A stretch of DNA of 50,095 nt from a virus: positions 1 through 50,095 of IMG/VR virus record IMGVR_UViG_3300025117_000089. The stretch is one strand, 5' to 3'. This document shows, in pieces, positions 24,697 to 33,239 of this stretch (the stretch's first letter is position 1; every line of letters begins with the position of its first letter). Below the pieces are notes generated by a model. It saw only the letters and a program-made list of their open reading frames with translations, was not told where the DNA came from and ran no database searches. Made by a program: the position numbers and the translations under genes.

Positions 24697-25653
24697 TTAG
24701 GAATTTGCGGCTGCCTTGAAGGCCGACTCGAAGTCGTCTTCGTCAATACCGCCCTTTTGCGCTGCTTGTCGACTGCGTACTCCCTCCTGGGATTGCAGTT
24801 TTTTCTCCTTCGCAGCCTTCTGTGCAGTCTCTTCAGGAGTCGGAGTTGAAGATGGAGGCCCCTTCACACTACCATTCTGTTCCTTCTTGAAGATGTTGAA
24901 CAATTCTACGATTTGCGAAGCGCTCCCCTTATCGAGGACCGCGTTATACGTTGCTTTGAGAAAGTCAGGTTGAGTATTCACCCACTCCTCGACCTTCGGC
25001 ACGATTTCAAAGGCATCGGCGTGACCCTTGAGGATCTCCGCCTGATGCGCGTTTTTCGCTACGACTTGCGCCGTTGCAATCGCCGGAGCGAAGTCTTGAC
25101 CCATCTGGGCGAAACGTTGCTCGAATTTCTCTTCGATCGCTTTTAGTTTCGCGTTGAAGGCGTTCTCCGCTTTGGCGAAGGCGACACGTTCTACTGATTT
25201 AAGGGCGGACGCAGTGTCTGGGAAATTGGCCTCTACCTCTTTGAGGGCGGCTTGCTCCTCCGGAGTCAAGGACTCCCTTGCGAGTGCTTCGACCTGCAGG
25301 CGATCGTTCTCCGTTTTTGCATCTGCGTCGGCTTTGACTTTTGCTTCTTGGGCGAGCCGTTCGACCTCTAGGTCTGGCCGCGAAGCAGCCTTGGCTGCGA
25401 CTACTTCCTGCTTTGGAGCAGGTTTTACTTCGGCCTCGCCGGCCTTGCCTTCTTCAATCTTCCCTTCGTCGGTCTTGCCTTCGTCGGACGCACCTTCCTC
25501 GGTCTTACCTTCATCGGAAGTACCTTCTTCAGTCTTGCCTTCGTCAGGCTCGCCCTTACCAGCATCGCTGGTGTCTTCCCCGCCTACGGCGACATTGAAC
25601 GCGAGATCGAACTCGTCTTCCGTCACTCCGTTATCAATTACTTCGTCTGCCAT
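24697..25653 (-). CDS. Scaffold-like assembly protein, 318 aa
   Basis: The position directly upstream of the capsid gene, the very acidic N-terminus and long predicted coiled coil (about residues 110-210, for example NAFNAKLKAIEEKFEQRFAQMG) fit a phage scaffolding protein. Residues 25-70 are a degenerate repeat of EEGKTDEGTS-type units, with matching DNA repeats at about 25445-25560. The C-terminus is basic and ends FESAFKAAANS, and a short DDFESAF/DEFDLAF motif occurs at both ends. It is transcribed from the promoter 25677-25706 with a leader of only about 17 nt carrying GGAGGATTTC. Confidence 0.75.
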   Translation of the reverse strand: MADEVIDNGVTEDEFDLAFNVAVGGEDTSDAGKGEPDEGKTEEGTSDEGKTEEGASDEGKTDEGKIEEGKAGEAEVKPAPKQEVVAAKAASRPDLEVERLAQEAKVKADADAKTENDRLQVEALARESLTPEEQAALKEVEANFPDTASALKSVERVAFAKAENAFNAKLKAIEEKFEQRFAQMGQDFAPAIATAQVVAKNAHQAEILKGHADAFEIVPKVEEWVNTQPDFLKATYNAVLDKGSASQIVELFNIFKKEQNGSVKGPPSSTPTPEETAQKAAKEKKLQSQEGVRSRQAAQKGGIDEDDFESAFKAAANS

Positions 25654-25676
25654 GAAATCCTCCGAATTTTATCTGT

Positions 25677-25706
25677 AGTGTAACATTCATATACAGGTAT
25701 TGTCAA
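25677..25706 (-). promoter_or_regulatory. Promoter for scaffold and capsid genes, with GTTAC half site
   Basis: On the minus strand TTGACA (25701-25706) is followed by an 18-bp spacer and TACACT (25677-25682). The -10 box lies within TGTTACACT, identical to the promoter at 37213-37242. The expected upstream GTAAC half of the GTAAC-N5-GTTAC element is degenerate here (GTATA). A perfect inverted repeat, TATTGTC-AA-GACAATA (25698-25713), overlaps the -35 box. The promoter gives the capsid genes a transcript independent of the upstream terminase and portal genes. Confidence 0.7.
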
Positions 25707-25891
25707 GACAATATATGTATCAGATCTTTACATTCCTTTGCCCTGCCCCTCATCTCTTCGCTCTCGCTACTTTCGAGCTTATCACGATGTCTCTCCCTTC
25801 TGAGAGTGAGAAGCTCCGCGAGGAGTACAACTCCTTCGGTGTGCTTCAGCAAGGCTATCCTGTCCTCGATTTCTAGTTCTCGTTCTTTCAT
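25703..25891 (-). CDS. Small helical protein, 62 aa
   Basis: ATG 25891 is 2 nt after the preceding stop, with GAGG upstream; an ATG-less extension to 25915 is less likely. The product (MKERELEIEDRIALLKHTEGVVLLAELLTLRRERHRDKLESSESEEMRGRAKECKD, split here only by its helices) is charged and predicted all-helical. Its last codons overlap the -35 box of the scaffold promoter. It may be a small assembly factor; function unknown. Confidence 0.65.
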   Translation of the reverse strand: MKERELEIEDRIALLKHTEGVVLLAELLTLRRERHRDKLESSESEEMRGRAKECKDLIHILS

Positions 25892-25893
25892 CC

Positions 25894-26244
25894 TCACACC
25901 TCGTTTACTCGACACGGTCTAGGGTTCTCATCAAACCGCACTGCCTTGATTGTTTCTGCTCCGATAAGTAACGCCTTCATCACCCTGTGCCTCCCGTCCA
26001 TAATATCCCCGTCCTCGTCGAGGATAATCGGGCACGCAAGGTCAGCGTCTCCAACAACCTTCATGTGCATAACCATCTCCCTCAGAGTCAGCCTTTCATA
26101 CTTGTGCCACACGTTGAGGTGGTCCAGCGGGATCTCCATTATGGGCAGCTCCTTCGCCAAACTAATCAATCGCGCTACCGACCACTCATGTCTGCCTACT
26201 TGGGCCACTTGAGTTTCTATGGGTGGGAACTCCGGTATTTTCAT
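25894..26244 (-). CDS. ParB/sulfiredoxin-like domain protein, 116 aa
   Basis: The segment ACPIILDEDGDIMDGRHR followed by VMKALLIGAETIKAVRFDE matches the ParB-like nuclease/sulfiredoxin fold: a strand, then the G-R-H-R nucleotide-binding turn and a helix. Proteins with this fold bind CTP or act on nucleotides, and short versions are common in phages near portal and capsid genes, where their role is unknown. It is coupled to the portal gene by ATGA and to the next gene by a 2-nt gap. Confidence 0.72.
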   Translation of the reverse strand: MKIPEFPPIETQVAQVGRHEWSVARLISLAKELPIMEIPLDHLNVWHKYERLTLREMVMHMKVVGDADLACPIILDEDGDIMDGRHRVMKALLIGAETIKAVRFDENPRPCRVNEV

Positions 26245-28340
26245 TTCTTCTCCCCCTTGGGCTTCGCCCCTTCCTTCTTCTCGCTGACCGTAGTCAGCAG
26301 TACCTTCAGGTTCTCCAACTGGTTCTTGTCCTTCGCCGACTTGGCGTTTGCTAAGTTTTGCTCGACCCGAGACAAGATTTCCTGAATGGTGGCGTCTGCC
26401 GACGCCTGCAGCATCTGCACGTCCATCTGCTTCTTCGCGGCTGAGGCCGACACATCCTCGGTCTTGGCCTGGGTAAGCCCCTGCTCGACCTGCGAAGCTT
26501 GCGCTGCAGCCTGTTTCAGTCCCTCCAGGATTTGCTTGGCTTCGTCTTCTGGGAGAACCCTGTCTACAGGGAGATCCCTCGCCTTTAAGCGATCGATCAG
26601 TAATCCATGCGTGTCGAGAATTGCTCTCTCCTCCGGCGTGAGTGTCATAACGAACTGGTCAAGGGCTGCGCCCCTAACCTCCTTCGCGACGAGCGACAGG
26701 TTGCCTTTGGCGACGACTTGGTAGTCGCCCTTCAGTTCTTCGTTTGGATTGAACTCCATATTCCATGCGAGGAGCGAAGTAAGCAAGGATGTAGTGAACT
26801 TGTCGAACGCACGGACGGTGTCTTTCGTCACCATATTGGCAGAGCCGGTCATCATTGACATGTTGCTGGTCGTCCGGAACGCTTCACCGAGCGGCTGATT
26901 CTGCATGGCGCCCATGGTGTAGGCCGGCAGGTTGCTGGCTACGTCGAATCTTCGTTCATACATCTCGACCATACTTATCAGTTCAGTAATATGTGACTCG
27001 GTGATGAGCGCCCGCACTGCCGGGTACTGAGCCTCTGGTCCGTCGCCCGATCGCTCGATGGTCATGAACGAATGTATCGGTCCTATATTCTTTCGCCCTC
27101 TAGGCAGAAGATCGACGTTAACTTCGTAGATAGGCCCCGCGCAGGCCGAAGCATTGTCTGCGAGCATCCTTGTAGCCATGCAAAGCGACATTTGCGAGTC
27201 TCGCACTTCCTCCGGCAACCCGACGCCGGTAAGCCCGGAGTCCTCGTCCTCAGTGTAGATAAACGCATGATACTGGTCGGACGGTCGCTCGCCGAAGGCG
27301 GCTTTCTCCGCCTTGATAACTACGTCGTCGATTATCCAGACATCCGCGAGGATGTCCTCGTCAAGCTCATCGTCGCTTACTTCGACTCCGACGGATTGAA
27401 GCGTATGCGCCGAGACGAACATCAGCCCCCGGTATACTTCGTACCTCCGGGCCTGCCTGCTGGCGAGGTTTGAAGTCTTGGCGATATCGTGCAGATCGGC
27501 CTCGTATGCCTTGGCGGAGTAGTTCCCGTCGGCGTGATCTTTCAAGTATTCCTTGATTATCTTAGCTTCGAAGTCGGGCCGCTTGGCGAGGGCACGGAAG
27601 TCGTGACGAAGGAAGATAATCCTCTCGAAGAAGGCATCCTGATCGGTCCACGCTCTGGCCGAGAGGTCAGGGTAGGCATCCCAGATGCGAACGTACTCCG
27701 GGTATGGCCGACGAAGAGTTTTCGTTTTCGCAACATACTGGCCCATCTCGTCGGCGGTCCACACTCGCTCGGCCTGTGTTCTGACCATAGGGCTGCGGGC
27801 GATGCCGAAGCCGTACAGGTAGCCACTGCGAACTACTTTCTTGCAAAGCTGAGGATAGTCAATCCCCGGATCGGCCAACTGGTCGGCGATCTCGGTCTCC
27901 ATCTTCTCCTTACGTTTCTCAGCGAAGGTTCGGACTTCCCGCTCGATGGCGTCGCTAGTAATCGGCGCTGCCGATCGCTGCTCCTCTTGGGCGAGCATGA
28001 GTTCCTGCTGCTGAAGGGTATTGATAATGCCTTGTAGGGCAGACTGAGGGATTGAGGGAGATGGAGAGACTGACAGGCCCCAGTTCTTGTCCTGGGATGG
28101 GAACATCATCTCCATCATCTTCGCGACGCCGCCCTTAACCTTGATGCGGGTATCTTCAGGATACACATGCGATCGCTCATCTGGGATGCGGGCAAGCACG
28201 TCAGGGTCGTATTTCCTTAAATATTGCCGGAGGTTCTTCATCCACTGGACTTCGAGGAGGACCCGGTCCTTGATATGCTGATCGAGGACTCCTTTGACGT
28301 GGGTCCCAAGTTTCTTCAGTTCTTCGTAATTTGTGAGCAT
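26241..28340 (-). CDS. Portal (head-to-tail connector) protein, 699 aa
   Basis: The start (MLTNYEELKKLGTHVKGVLDQHIKDRVLLE) and the region KVKGGVAKMMEMMFPSQDKNWGL, then YGFGIARSPMVRTQAERVW and ICDAYPDLSARAWTDQDAFFER-like text, agree with large podovirus-type portal proteins. The C-terminal quarter is helical and Gln/Lys-rich (LKQAAAQASQVEQGLTQAK), typical of the barrel and tail region. At 699 residues it is longer than the T7 connector (about 535), in the range of larger podoviruses. Downstream of terminase with AAGGA before ATG. Confidence 0.85.
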   Translation of the reverse strand: MLTNYEELKKLGTHVKGVLDQHIKDRVLLEVQWMKNLRQYLRKYDPDVLARIPDERSHVYPEDTRIKVKGGVAKMMEMMFPSQDKNWGLSVSPSPSIPQSALQGIINTLQQQELMLAQEEQRSAAPITSDAIEREVRTFAEKRKEKMETEIADQLADPGIDYPQLCKKVVRSGYLYGFGIARSPMVRTQAERVWTADEMGQYVAKTKTLRRPYPEYVRIWDAYPDLSARAWTDQDAFFERIIFLRHDFRALAKRPDFEAKIIKEYLKDHADGNYSAKAYEADLHDIAKTSNLASRQARRYEVYRGLMFVSAHTLQSVGVEVSDDELDEDILADVWIIDDVVIKAEKAAFGERPSDQYHAFIYTEDEDSGLTGVGLPEEVRDSQMSLCMATRMLADNASACAGPIYEVNVDLLPRGRKNIGPIHSFMTIERSGDGPEAQYPAVRALITESHITELISMVEMYERRFDVASNLPAYTMGAMQNQPLGEAFRTTSNMSMMTGSANMVTKDTVRAFDKFTTSLLTSLLAWNMEFNPNEELKGDYQVVAKGNLSLVAKEVRGAALDQFVMTLTPEERAILDTHGLLIDRLKARDLPVDRVLPEDEAKQILEGLKQAAAQASQVEQGLTQAKTEDVSASAAKKQMDVQMLQASADATIQEILSRVEQNLANAKSAKDKNQLENLKVLLTTVSEKKEGAKPKGEKK

Positions 28341-29810
28341 TTAATATCCTTCGCGTTGGGCCGGAACGTATGGCTTGGATGAGTTAAAAATTGAGTTATG
28401 TTGGTACACGACGTAGTCAGCGGGGTCGTACTTCCGGCTGGACAGGAACATCACACCGTACTGCCCGCCCTCAACGAGATGCGAGCAAGGGTGGGTCTTA
28501 TCTGGTTTATCGTCGTAAAGGTCGGCGACGGAGACCTTCAATTTCCGGTATTTGTAGTCTGTCTGCATCGCCCGGATGAAGCTCTTGCAGGAGGGGTCAA
28601 TGAGCACAAGCGGTCGGCAATCTGGGTACTCTCCGAAGACATCATCAAGCGCCTTTATCCTCACATCTGGGTCGTTAGTAGGTGCAGGTTTCGCAAGTAT
28701 TCCCGCCTCTTTGAACTCTTTGAAACATGTGCCCTCGTCGGAGTCGGCTCGCCGAACGCCGGCAGGGTCGCCGACAACTACTATCTCGTTCGTTGGGAAT
28801 GCAGTCTTCCGCATCGGGTTGAACCTGCTCTTTATATACCGCTTAGTCCCCATGTCGAACGCTGGGGTTTCCCGGAGGATATGTATCCTGCCATCGTGCT
28901 GCATCTGCATCCACAAACCTGCAGGGGTAAGGCCAAAGTCTTGCCCGACTATTACCGGAAGGTCTGGATCAATGTAAAGCGGTGTCTTCGACACATGCCG
29001 GTCGTAGCGGAACGAATCCCAGTATACCGGCTTGCCTGCTTGGGAGAGTGCATACCTTGCACGGATGAAGACGTTTATATATGCCTTACTCCGGCCCTTG
29101 GCTTTGCGATCGTAATACCCTGGAGCGAGGTTATTCTTGTTCTCCGCCTCCGGCGAAAGAGCATCCGGCTGCTTGAATGTGTCACACGCAACCAGCGTGT
29201 CGGGATCGTCGTCCTCAAGCGGTGCGTGCTCGAATATGCGCCACCAGTAAGACCCAAGCTGCGGCGGGTTCGTATCCGCGATCATAAGCCAGTAGTCAGA
29301 TCCACCCATTTTCTGCGAAGGATATCGTTCGAGACGACCTTGCAGACCTTCTACGATTTCCTGAACAATTTCACGACATTCGTTAAGCCAGCACCCGGTT
29401 AATTCAAGCGAAAGGACCTTCGCGACATCAGCCGGCTTATCCAATGCACGGAACAAAATCTCGGCTCTAACATCCCCGTAATGGATGAAATACGTCGCAG
29501 CAGTCTCCCGCCAGTAGCCTATCCCCTCTCCAGGTTTGCCGCTGTCTGGGAACCAGTCGAACCAAGTCTTGAGCGTGGTATCTTGCAATTCGCCTTTGGT
29601 ATTCCTGACTACGACCCATCGCGAACGCCTAAGTCCGTCCGTTCCAACCCTCTGCTCCTTGCATCTTCTGAATATCTCGACACAGCACGCAACTGACTTG
29701 CCGCCGCCGATCGGGCCGAGGATCGCCCTGAAATCAGCGTTCGAGCGATGAAACGCGGCCAGCGTTGGCGCTGATTCGCGGACATCATATATGAGGTCGA
29801 AGATGTTCAT
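28341..29810 (-). CDS. terL: Terminase large subunit, 489 aa
   Basis: It packages DNA into the prohead using an ATPase and a nuclease domain. The Walker A motif GPIGGGKS lies about 30 residues after the start chosen here, and a Walker-B-like LELTGCWLNECRE follows. The nuclease domain shows GQDFGLTPAG, and VVGDPAGVRRADSDEGT with conserved acidic residues. I chose ATG 29810, which overlaps the preceding stop as TGATG, rather than a TTG at 29831 inside the upstream gene. It is directly followed by the portal gene. Confidence 0.92.
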   Translation of the reverse strand: MNIFDLIYDVRESAPTLAAFHRSNADFRAILGPIGGGKSVACCVEIFRRCKEQRVGTDGLRRSRWVVVRNTKGELQDTTLKTWFDWFPDSGKPGEGIGYWRETAATYFIHYGDVRAEILFRALDKPADVAKVLSLELTGCWLNECREIVQEIVEGLQGRLERYPSQKMGGSDYWLMIADTNPPQLGSYWWRIFEHAPLEDDDPDTLVACDTFKQPDALSPEAENKNNLAPGYYDRKAKGRSKAYINVFIRARYALSQAGKPVYWDSFRYDRHVSKTPLYIDPDLPVIVGQDFGLTPAGLWMQMQHDGRIHILRETPAFDMGTKRYIKSRFNPMRKTAFPTNEIVVVGDPAGVRRADSDEGTCFKEFKEAGILAKPAPTNDPDVRIKALDDVFGEYPDCRPLVLIDPSCKSFIRAMQTDYKYRKLKVSVADLYDDKPDKTHPCSHLVEGGQYGVMFLSSRKYDPADYVVYQHNSIFNSSKPYVPAQREGY

Positions 29811-30775
29811 CAAGTATAAAAAGGATACCAAGTAACGGTGAACTTACTAACTCCCTTCTTTGCAACATGTATATCTATTATACAGAATCCTACGTGCGCC
29901 GCTAGTCTTTTCCCTCGCATCCACGAAGTCTGGCTCTGCAGGCAGCCGGCTGAGACGCAGTAAACGTTCCTTTCGAAGATGTTGACATACTTGTGAACGT
30001 GTCCTGTTATCAGGACGTTCGGCTTCTCGCCGCCGGTAAATGACTCTAATATCTTTTGAAGTCGGTAACTTAAGGCATAACTCGAAGAATCTTCACCGTG
30101 CCACAACTTCAGTACCGCTCTCCCATCAAGAGAGATATATCCCTCGTCGTGGCCGAGGAAATGGAAATTTTCTAAGGACGCCTCAATGTCCTTGACAATG
30201 AGCGCTCCATTCGATTTTAGGAACCATCGGTCGTGATTCCCATCAATCGCATAAATATCTGTATCAGCCCACTGAGCGAAGCAGTCAATCGCTTCGTGCT
30301 TCTGGGCGTCGTAGCCAAGAAAGTCAAGTTCGTAAATCTGCCCTGGTCGGTGACTCATGCCTTCGGTCACATCACCTGAATGCGTAATGAAGTCAACCTG
30401 CTCTTTCTTAAACTCGTCGAAGGCTTGCATTAGCCTGGCCCTAGAGGAGCACATGTGGCCGATGTGTGTATCGGTGATACAGCCAATCCTGATGTGCGTC
30501 CCAGAGAAGGAGACGATCGGCACCTTGCCGGCACCTGGGACAAGCCTGCCACCTTTGGCGATAGCTTGTAATTCGGTATCTGAGAACCTCGTCGCGATTT
30601 CTTCCAGCCAGTGCGACTTCTCAGGGATGATTATCCCTTTCTCCTGCTTCACCATCCTTGTATATCGGTTGAAAGTCTCGTCGGATATTCCTAAGTCTTT
30701 CTTGGCCTTATCTGGACCATGCTCTGTCGCGTATGCGACTACTTGCGTTGCTCTACCTATCGCTTTTTGGCCCAT
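29810..30775 (-). CDS. Calcineurin-type metallophosphoesterase with N-terminal helix-turn-helix, 321 aa
   Basis: All core motifs are visible: GCITDTHIGH (D102, H104), THSGDVTEG (D135), DGNHDRW (N180, H181) and ITGHVHKY. These bind two metal ions in phosphoesterases acting on DNA, nucleotides or phosphoproteins. Residues 1-50 look like a helix-turn-helix (ATQVVAYATEHGPDKAKKDLGISDETFNRYTR), a DNA-binding domain also found in other phage proteins of this type. It precedes terminase in the operon, so a role in DNA processing during packaging is possible (inference). GAGGAGTG precedes the ATG. Confidence 0.88.
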   Translation of the reverse strand: MGQKAIGRATQVVAYATEHGPDKAKKDLGISDETFNRYTRMVKQEKGIIIPEKSHWLEEIATRFSDTELQAIAKGGRLVPGAGKVPIVSFSGTHIRIGCITDTHIGHMCSSRARLMQAFDEFKKEQVDFITHSGDVTEGMSHRPGQIYELDFLGYDAQKHEAIDCFAQWADTDIYAIDGNHDRWFLKSNGALIVKDIEASLENFHFLGHDEGYISLDGRAVLKLWHGEDSSSYALSYRLQKILESFTGGEKPNVLITGHVHKYVNIFERNVYCVSAGCLQSQTSWMRGKRLAAHVGFCIIDIHVAKKGVSKFTVTWYPFYT

Positions 30776-30778
30776 CTG

Positions 30779-31726
30779 TCACTCCTCTTGGAAGAACACT
30801 CTGGCGAACTGCTGCAACTCCTTACTACCGGTGAAAGTCCGGGTGTGCCCCGCACCAGGAAATGTAACAAAGTGTTTCTCTGACGACCTTGATTTCTCAA
30901 TCAGTCCCCGAGCTTGCTCGACTGAGGTGATGTCATCGTCTTCTCCAGCAAAAACGAAGACGGGACAGATAATATTGCTGAGGTCGACAATGGCACCATC
31001 AACGCTCCATGTTCCGGCATACAGTCCGTTACCGCAGAAATGGTTCTCAAGAGCGTCCAAGAACCACACGCCGGCCAAGTCGTTGGGGCTGTCATACCAT
31101 CCATTTTGTTTCTCCCATTTGTCAATGTCCTTGCTCCGCCCGTTCACTACGTGCGAGAGAAGGTCGAGATAGCGTCCAAAGAATATCTGCTCGGGGGCGC
31201 CCATGGCGAAGGCCATCCACTGCGCCATCCCTGGCTGAATGCCGTTGTTCAGGCCAACAAAGAGTCGGTGGGCTGGCAACGAGATGGTCTTGCAATACTC
31301 CTCGATCCGGTTCTTGCTGCCTGAGTGGGTGTTGATCGGTGCGGCGAAAACGGCGAGGCGATTCACCTGGCTCGGGTGCAGGGCAGTGAACATGGCCGAG
31401 AGCCACCCGCCTTGGCAGCACCCTATAAGGTCGACAGTCTCAGCTCCAGTCTCGCCGTAAATCATGTCGCAGCACTCGCCCAATATGTGTACCAACCCTG
31501 AGATGCTGAGGTTCTTCGTCTCCTGAGTAGCTGACTTCAGCTCATAAGCATAGGTAGGCCGCCCTGCAGCTGCACACTTGTCGATAAGGTTTTGAGTAAC
31601 GGTGCCGTCCCTGCCGGCAAAAGGGGGAACGACGAAGCATGGAGTACCTTCCCCTTCATTGAACCTGTTTAAGGAGAAGTAAGAGTCCTCGAATACCTTG
31701 GTATTGCCCCGATATTCTTGTCTCAT
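30779..31726 (-). CDS. PhaC-like alpha/beta hydrolase with catalytic-cysteine nucleophile motif, 315 aa
   Basis: This has an alpha/beta-hydrolase layout: an N-terminal PPFAGRDG oxyanion-type loop, a nucleophile elbow DLIGCCQGG (102-107) in which G-x-C-x-G replaces the usual G-x-S-x-G, an acid AGEDDDITS (around D264) and a histidine GAGHTRTF (H294). G-x-C-x-G with Cys as nucleophile is the signature of polyhydroxyalkanoate synthases (PhaC). It is much shorter than PhaC (about 560-600) and lacks its N-terminal domain. It lies beside the endolysin, ATGA-coupled to it, so it may be an esterase that attacks a host envelope or PHA-granule component. The function is inferred. Confidence 0.7.
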   Translation of the reverse strand: MRQEYRGNTKVFEDSYFSLNRFNEGEGTPCFVVPPFAGRDGTVTQNLIDKCAAAGRPTYAYELKSATQETKNLSISGLVHILGECCDMIYGETGAETVDLIGCCQGGWLSAMFTALHPSQVNRLAVFAAPINTHSGSKNRIEEYCKTISLPAHRLFVGLNNGIQPGMAQWMAFAMGAPEQIFFGRYLDLLSHVVNGRSKDIDKWEKQNGWYDSPNDLAGVWFLDALENHFCGNGLYAGTWSVDGAIVDLSNIICPVFVFAGEDDDITSVEQARGLIEKSRSSEKHFVTFPGAGHTRTFTGSKELQQFARVFFQEE

Positions 31727-32076
31727 AGCGGAGCCATTCGGTACCTGGGTCCAGTTCTTGTGTCTACGTGGACGAATGTTTTGTAGCGGATAAGCCCTAG
31801 TTGTTTAGGGTACCGACCCTCGACAAACTCGTATATCCTGCTCGGCTGCACGCCGGAAATGTGGATATCGGCTGCGCGGCCCTTGAGATGGTACGAATGG
31901 GGTTTGCCTCCGACAGCCGCGTTGTGATGCTCACATCGACAAGCTGAGTTGACTATTACTGGAAGATTGAAATACTCCCGGATCGCCGTCAGAACATCGA
32001 CAAGCTGTGCATCGACGGTATCGAACCCACACCCGCACTGACAGGCAAACTCACTTCGCTTGAAGTACTCGTTCAT
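31723..32076 (-). CDS. M15 (peptidase M15A) endolysin, 117 aa
   Basis: The protein is a short D-alanyl-D-alanine carboxypeptidase-like endolysin. The pattern SEFACQCGCGFDTVD, LVDVLTAIREYFNLPVIVNSACRCEHHNAAVGG, SYHLKGRAADIHI and FVHVDTR is diagnostic: His in SxHLxGxAxDI and the terminal HVD chelate zinc. It would cut peptidoglycan peptide bridges at lysis. No signal peptide, so it needs a holin. GGAGGAAGCGG precedes the ATG. Confidence 0.92.
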   Translation of the reverse strand: MNEYFKRSEFACQCGCGFDTVDAQLVDVLTAIREYFNLPVIVNSACRCEHHNAAVGGKPHSYHLKGRAADIHISGVQPSRIYEFVEGRYPKQLGLIRYKTFVHVDTRTGPRYRMAPL

Positions 32077-32230
32077 CCGCTTCCTCCTGCGCGATTTTAA
32101 GGCATCGCCGGTACGCCTTGGCCTCCGCCGCAGTATCTACTCCGGCAGGGATGATTACTCCTGCCGCGTCGCGGATCGGCACGCGCACAGCGCAATCAAG
32201 TAATTTCTGAATCTGTTCAATGGCGCTCAT
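32051..32230 (-). CDS. Small hypothetical protein in lysis cluster, 59 aa
   Basis: The frame starts at ATG 32230 after GGAGATGAAGA and ends inside the endolysin gene. The product begins MSAIEQIQKLLDCAVRVPIRD and ends DERVLQAK, with a central Gly/Ile turn and a C-terminal helix (AEAKAYRRCLKIAQEEADERV). It fills an otherwise empty 140-bp gap and overlaps the endolysin start by 26 bp, so it is probably real. No membrane segment; function unknown. Confidence 0.65.
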   Translation of the reverse strand: MSAIEQIQKLLDCAVRVPIRDAAGVIIPAGVDTAAEAKAYRRCLKIAQEEADERVLQAK

Positions 32231-32477
32231 TCTTCATCTCCAGTAGGATGTTTTCAAGCCTGGTAAGACTGCCTTTGATCTCTCGAAACTGCTCATTCCC
32301 CATAGTAAACTGCAGGTCGGTACGTTCCTTAATTTCCTGCCGACGCTCGCCACAGCGTTCGTTGGTAACGAACTTGCCGCTTTTCAGGTCCTCGACATCT
32401 CGTTGGACCTTGCCGATCCACATGGCTCCCGCGAGGAGTGCGGTAATTATGGCCCACCAGTCTTTTACCCAGTCCAT
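32217..32477 (-). CDS. Membrane-anchored coiled-coil protein (holin or i-spanin type), 86 aa
   Basis: ATG 32477 overlaps the upstream stop (TGATG). The N-terminus is one hydrophobic segment (WAIITALLAGAMWIG), followed by a long charged helix (VQRDVEDLKSGK, RRQEIKERTD, QFREIKGSLTRLENILLEM). This one-helix-plus-coiled-coil plan fits a holin-associated or hemolysin-XhlA-like lysis protein, or an i-spanin. Location next to the endolysin supports a lysis role. Confidence 0.7.
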   Translation of the reverse strand: MDWVKDWWAIITALLAGAMWIGKVQRDVEDLKSGKFVTNERCGERRQEIKERTDLQFTMGNEQFREIKGSLTRLENILLEMKNERH

Positions 32478-32863
32478 CACTTGTCTCCAGGTTCCTGAAA
32501 CGTTTTCGGGGAGTTCTTGCCGACCCAGAAGTGCGGAGCGCCAAAGTCTCGAACGGCTTCGTAGTAATGAAGCGCTAGTCTACGCCTGATCGCTCTAGTT
32601 AGCCAGTTTGCTGACTCCGCTTCAACGATTCTAAGCATGTTGTTAAGGAACACTCGGTCGGCTTCTTCCCGGCTTGCTTCGGCTGCTTCGCCAGCCCAGT
32701 ACATCCAGTCGTGAACATTGCACGCTTCCGCTATACTTACTCCGAAGAGTTTTTCCGGAACAAGATCCCCTTTCCACCCAGGTGTTCCGCACCCATTTAC
32801 GATCTTCACTAGGATGGCTGCCGGCGTTATCCAGTATTCCTCAGGAGCATATAACTTGAGCAT
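32477..32863 (-). CDS. Phospholipase-A2-like phage protein, 128 aa
   Basis: The segment CGTPGWKGDLVPEKLFGVSIAEACNVHDWMYWAG has a C-x2-H-D element like the catalytic helix of secreted phospholipase A2, with an upstream Cys-Gly loop like its calcium-binding turn. A helix EEADRVFLNNMLRIVEAES and a YYEAVRDFGAPHFW end follow, as in phage PLA2-like proteins. It could hydrolyse host membrane lipid in lysis or ejection. Catalysis is not proven; the likeness is at motif level. AAGGAGAGG lies before the ATG, and it is coupled to the next gene by TGATG. Confidence 0.6.
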   Translation of the reverse strand: MLKLYAPEEYWITPAAILVKIVNGCGTPGWKGDLVPEKLFGVSIAEACNVHDWMYWAGEAAEASREEADRVFLNNMLRIVEAESANWLTRAIRRRLALHYYEAVRDFGAPHFWVGKNSPKTFQEPGDK

Positions 32864-33061
32864 TTACCTCTCCTTCGTGGAAAACTTATTCGCGATGCTC
32901 GTAATGCTATCTCCGAACAAAACAGACGCAAGCGCCCCAGCAACATACATAAAATTATCAGAAACGGCAACCATCACTCCGAGCTTATAGCTGATCCCTG
33001 CCCACGTAAGAGCCATGATGCAGAGAACCGCGCTTGCGGTTATTCTATGAATATGTTGCAT
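32864..33061 (-). CDS. Two-helix membrane protein, holin candidate, 65 aa
   Basis: Two hydrophobic stretches are visible (ASAVLCIMALTWAGISYKLGVMVAV and FMYVAGALASVLFG), with a polar loop between them and a charged C-terminus (NKFSTKER). This is the size and layout of class II holins or small membrane proteins. It lies four genes upstream of the endolysin in the same operon. AAGGAGTAGCG precedes the ATG. Confidence 0.65.
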   Translation of the reverse strand: MQHIHRITASAVLCIMALTWAGISYKLGVMVAVSDNFMYVAGALASVLFGDSITSIANKFSTKER

Positions 33062-33065
33062 TACG

Positions 33066-33239
33066 CTACTCCTTGTTACACACCCAATTCAACTCTCCCT
33101 CCTCTGTCACTCCGTCTGAGTGAAGATGCGGGCAAATGTCGTGCCCGACGCTGCATGGGGAGTTCTCGCAATAGGTCTTCGACGTAAAAACTATCGCGCC
33201 GTCCGGCTGTCGATCTTGATTAAGCTCAATCTTTCTCAT
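33066..33239 (-). CDS. Cys/His-rich small protein, 57 aa
   Basis: ATG 33239 starts a short frame encoding MRKIELNQDRQPDGAIVFTS then TYCENSPCSVGHDICPHLHSD and ending ELNWVCNKE. Four to five cysteines and two histidines suggest a zinc-binding fold. It lies between the lipoprotein and holin-like genes in a 319-bp stretch filled by two such short frames. No family recognised. Confidence 0.55.
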   Translation of the reverse strand: MRKIELNQDRQPDGAIVFTSKTYCENSPCSVGHDICPHLHSDGVTEEGELNWVCNKE

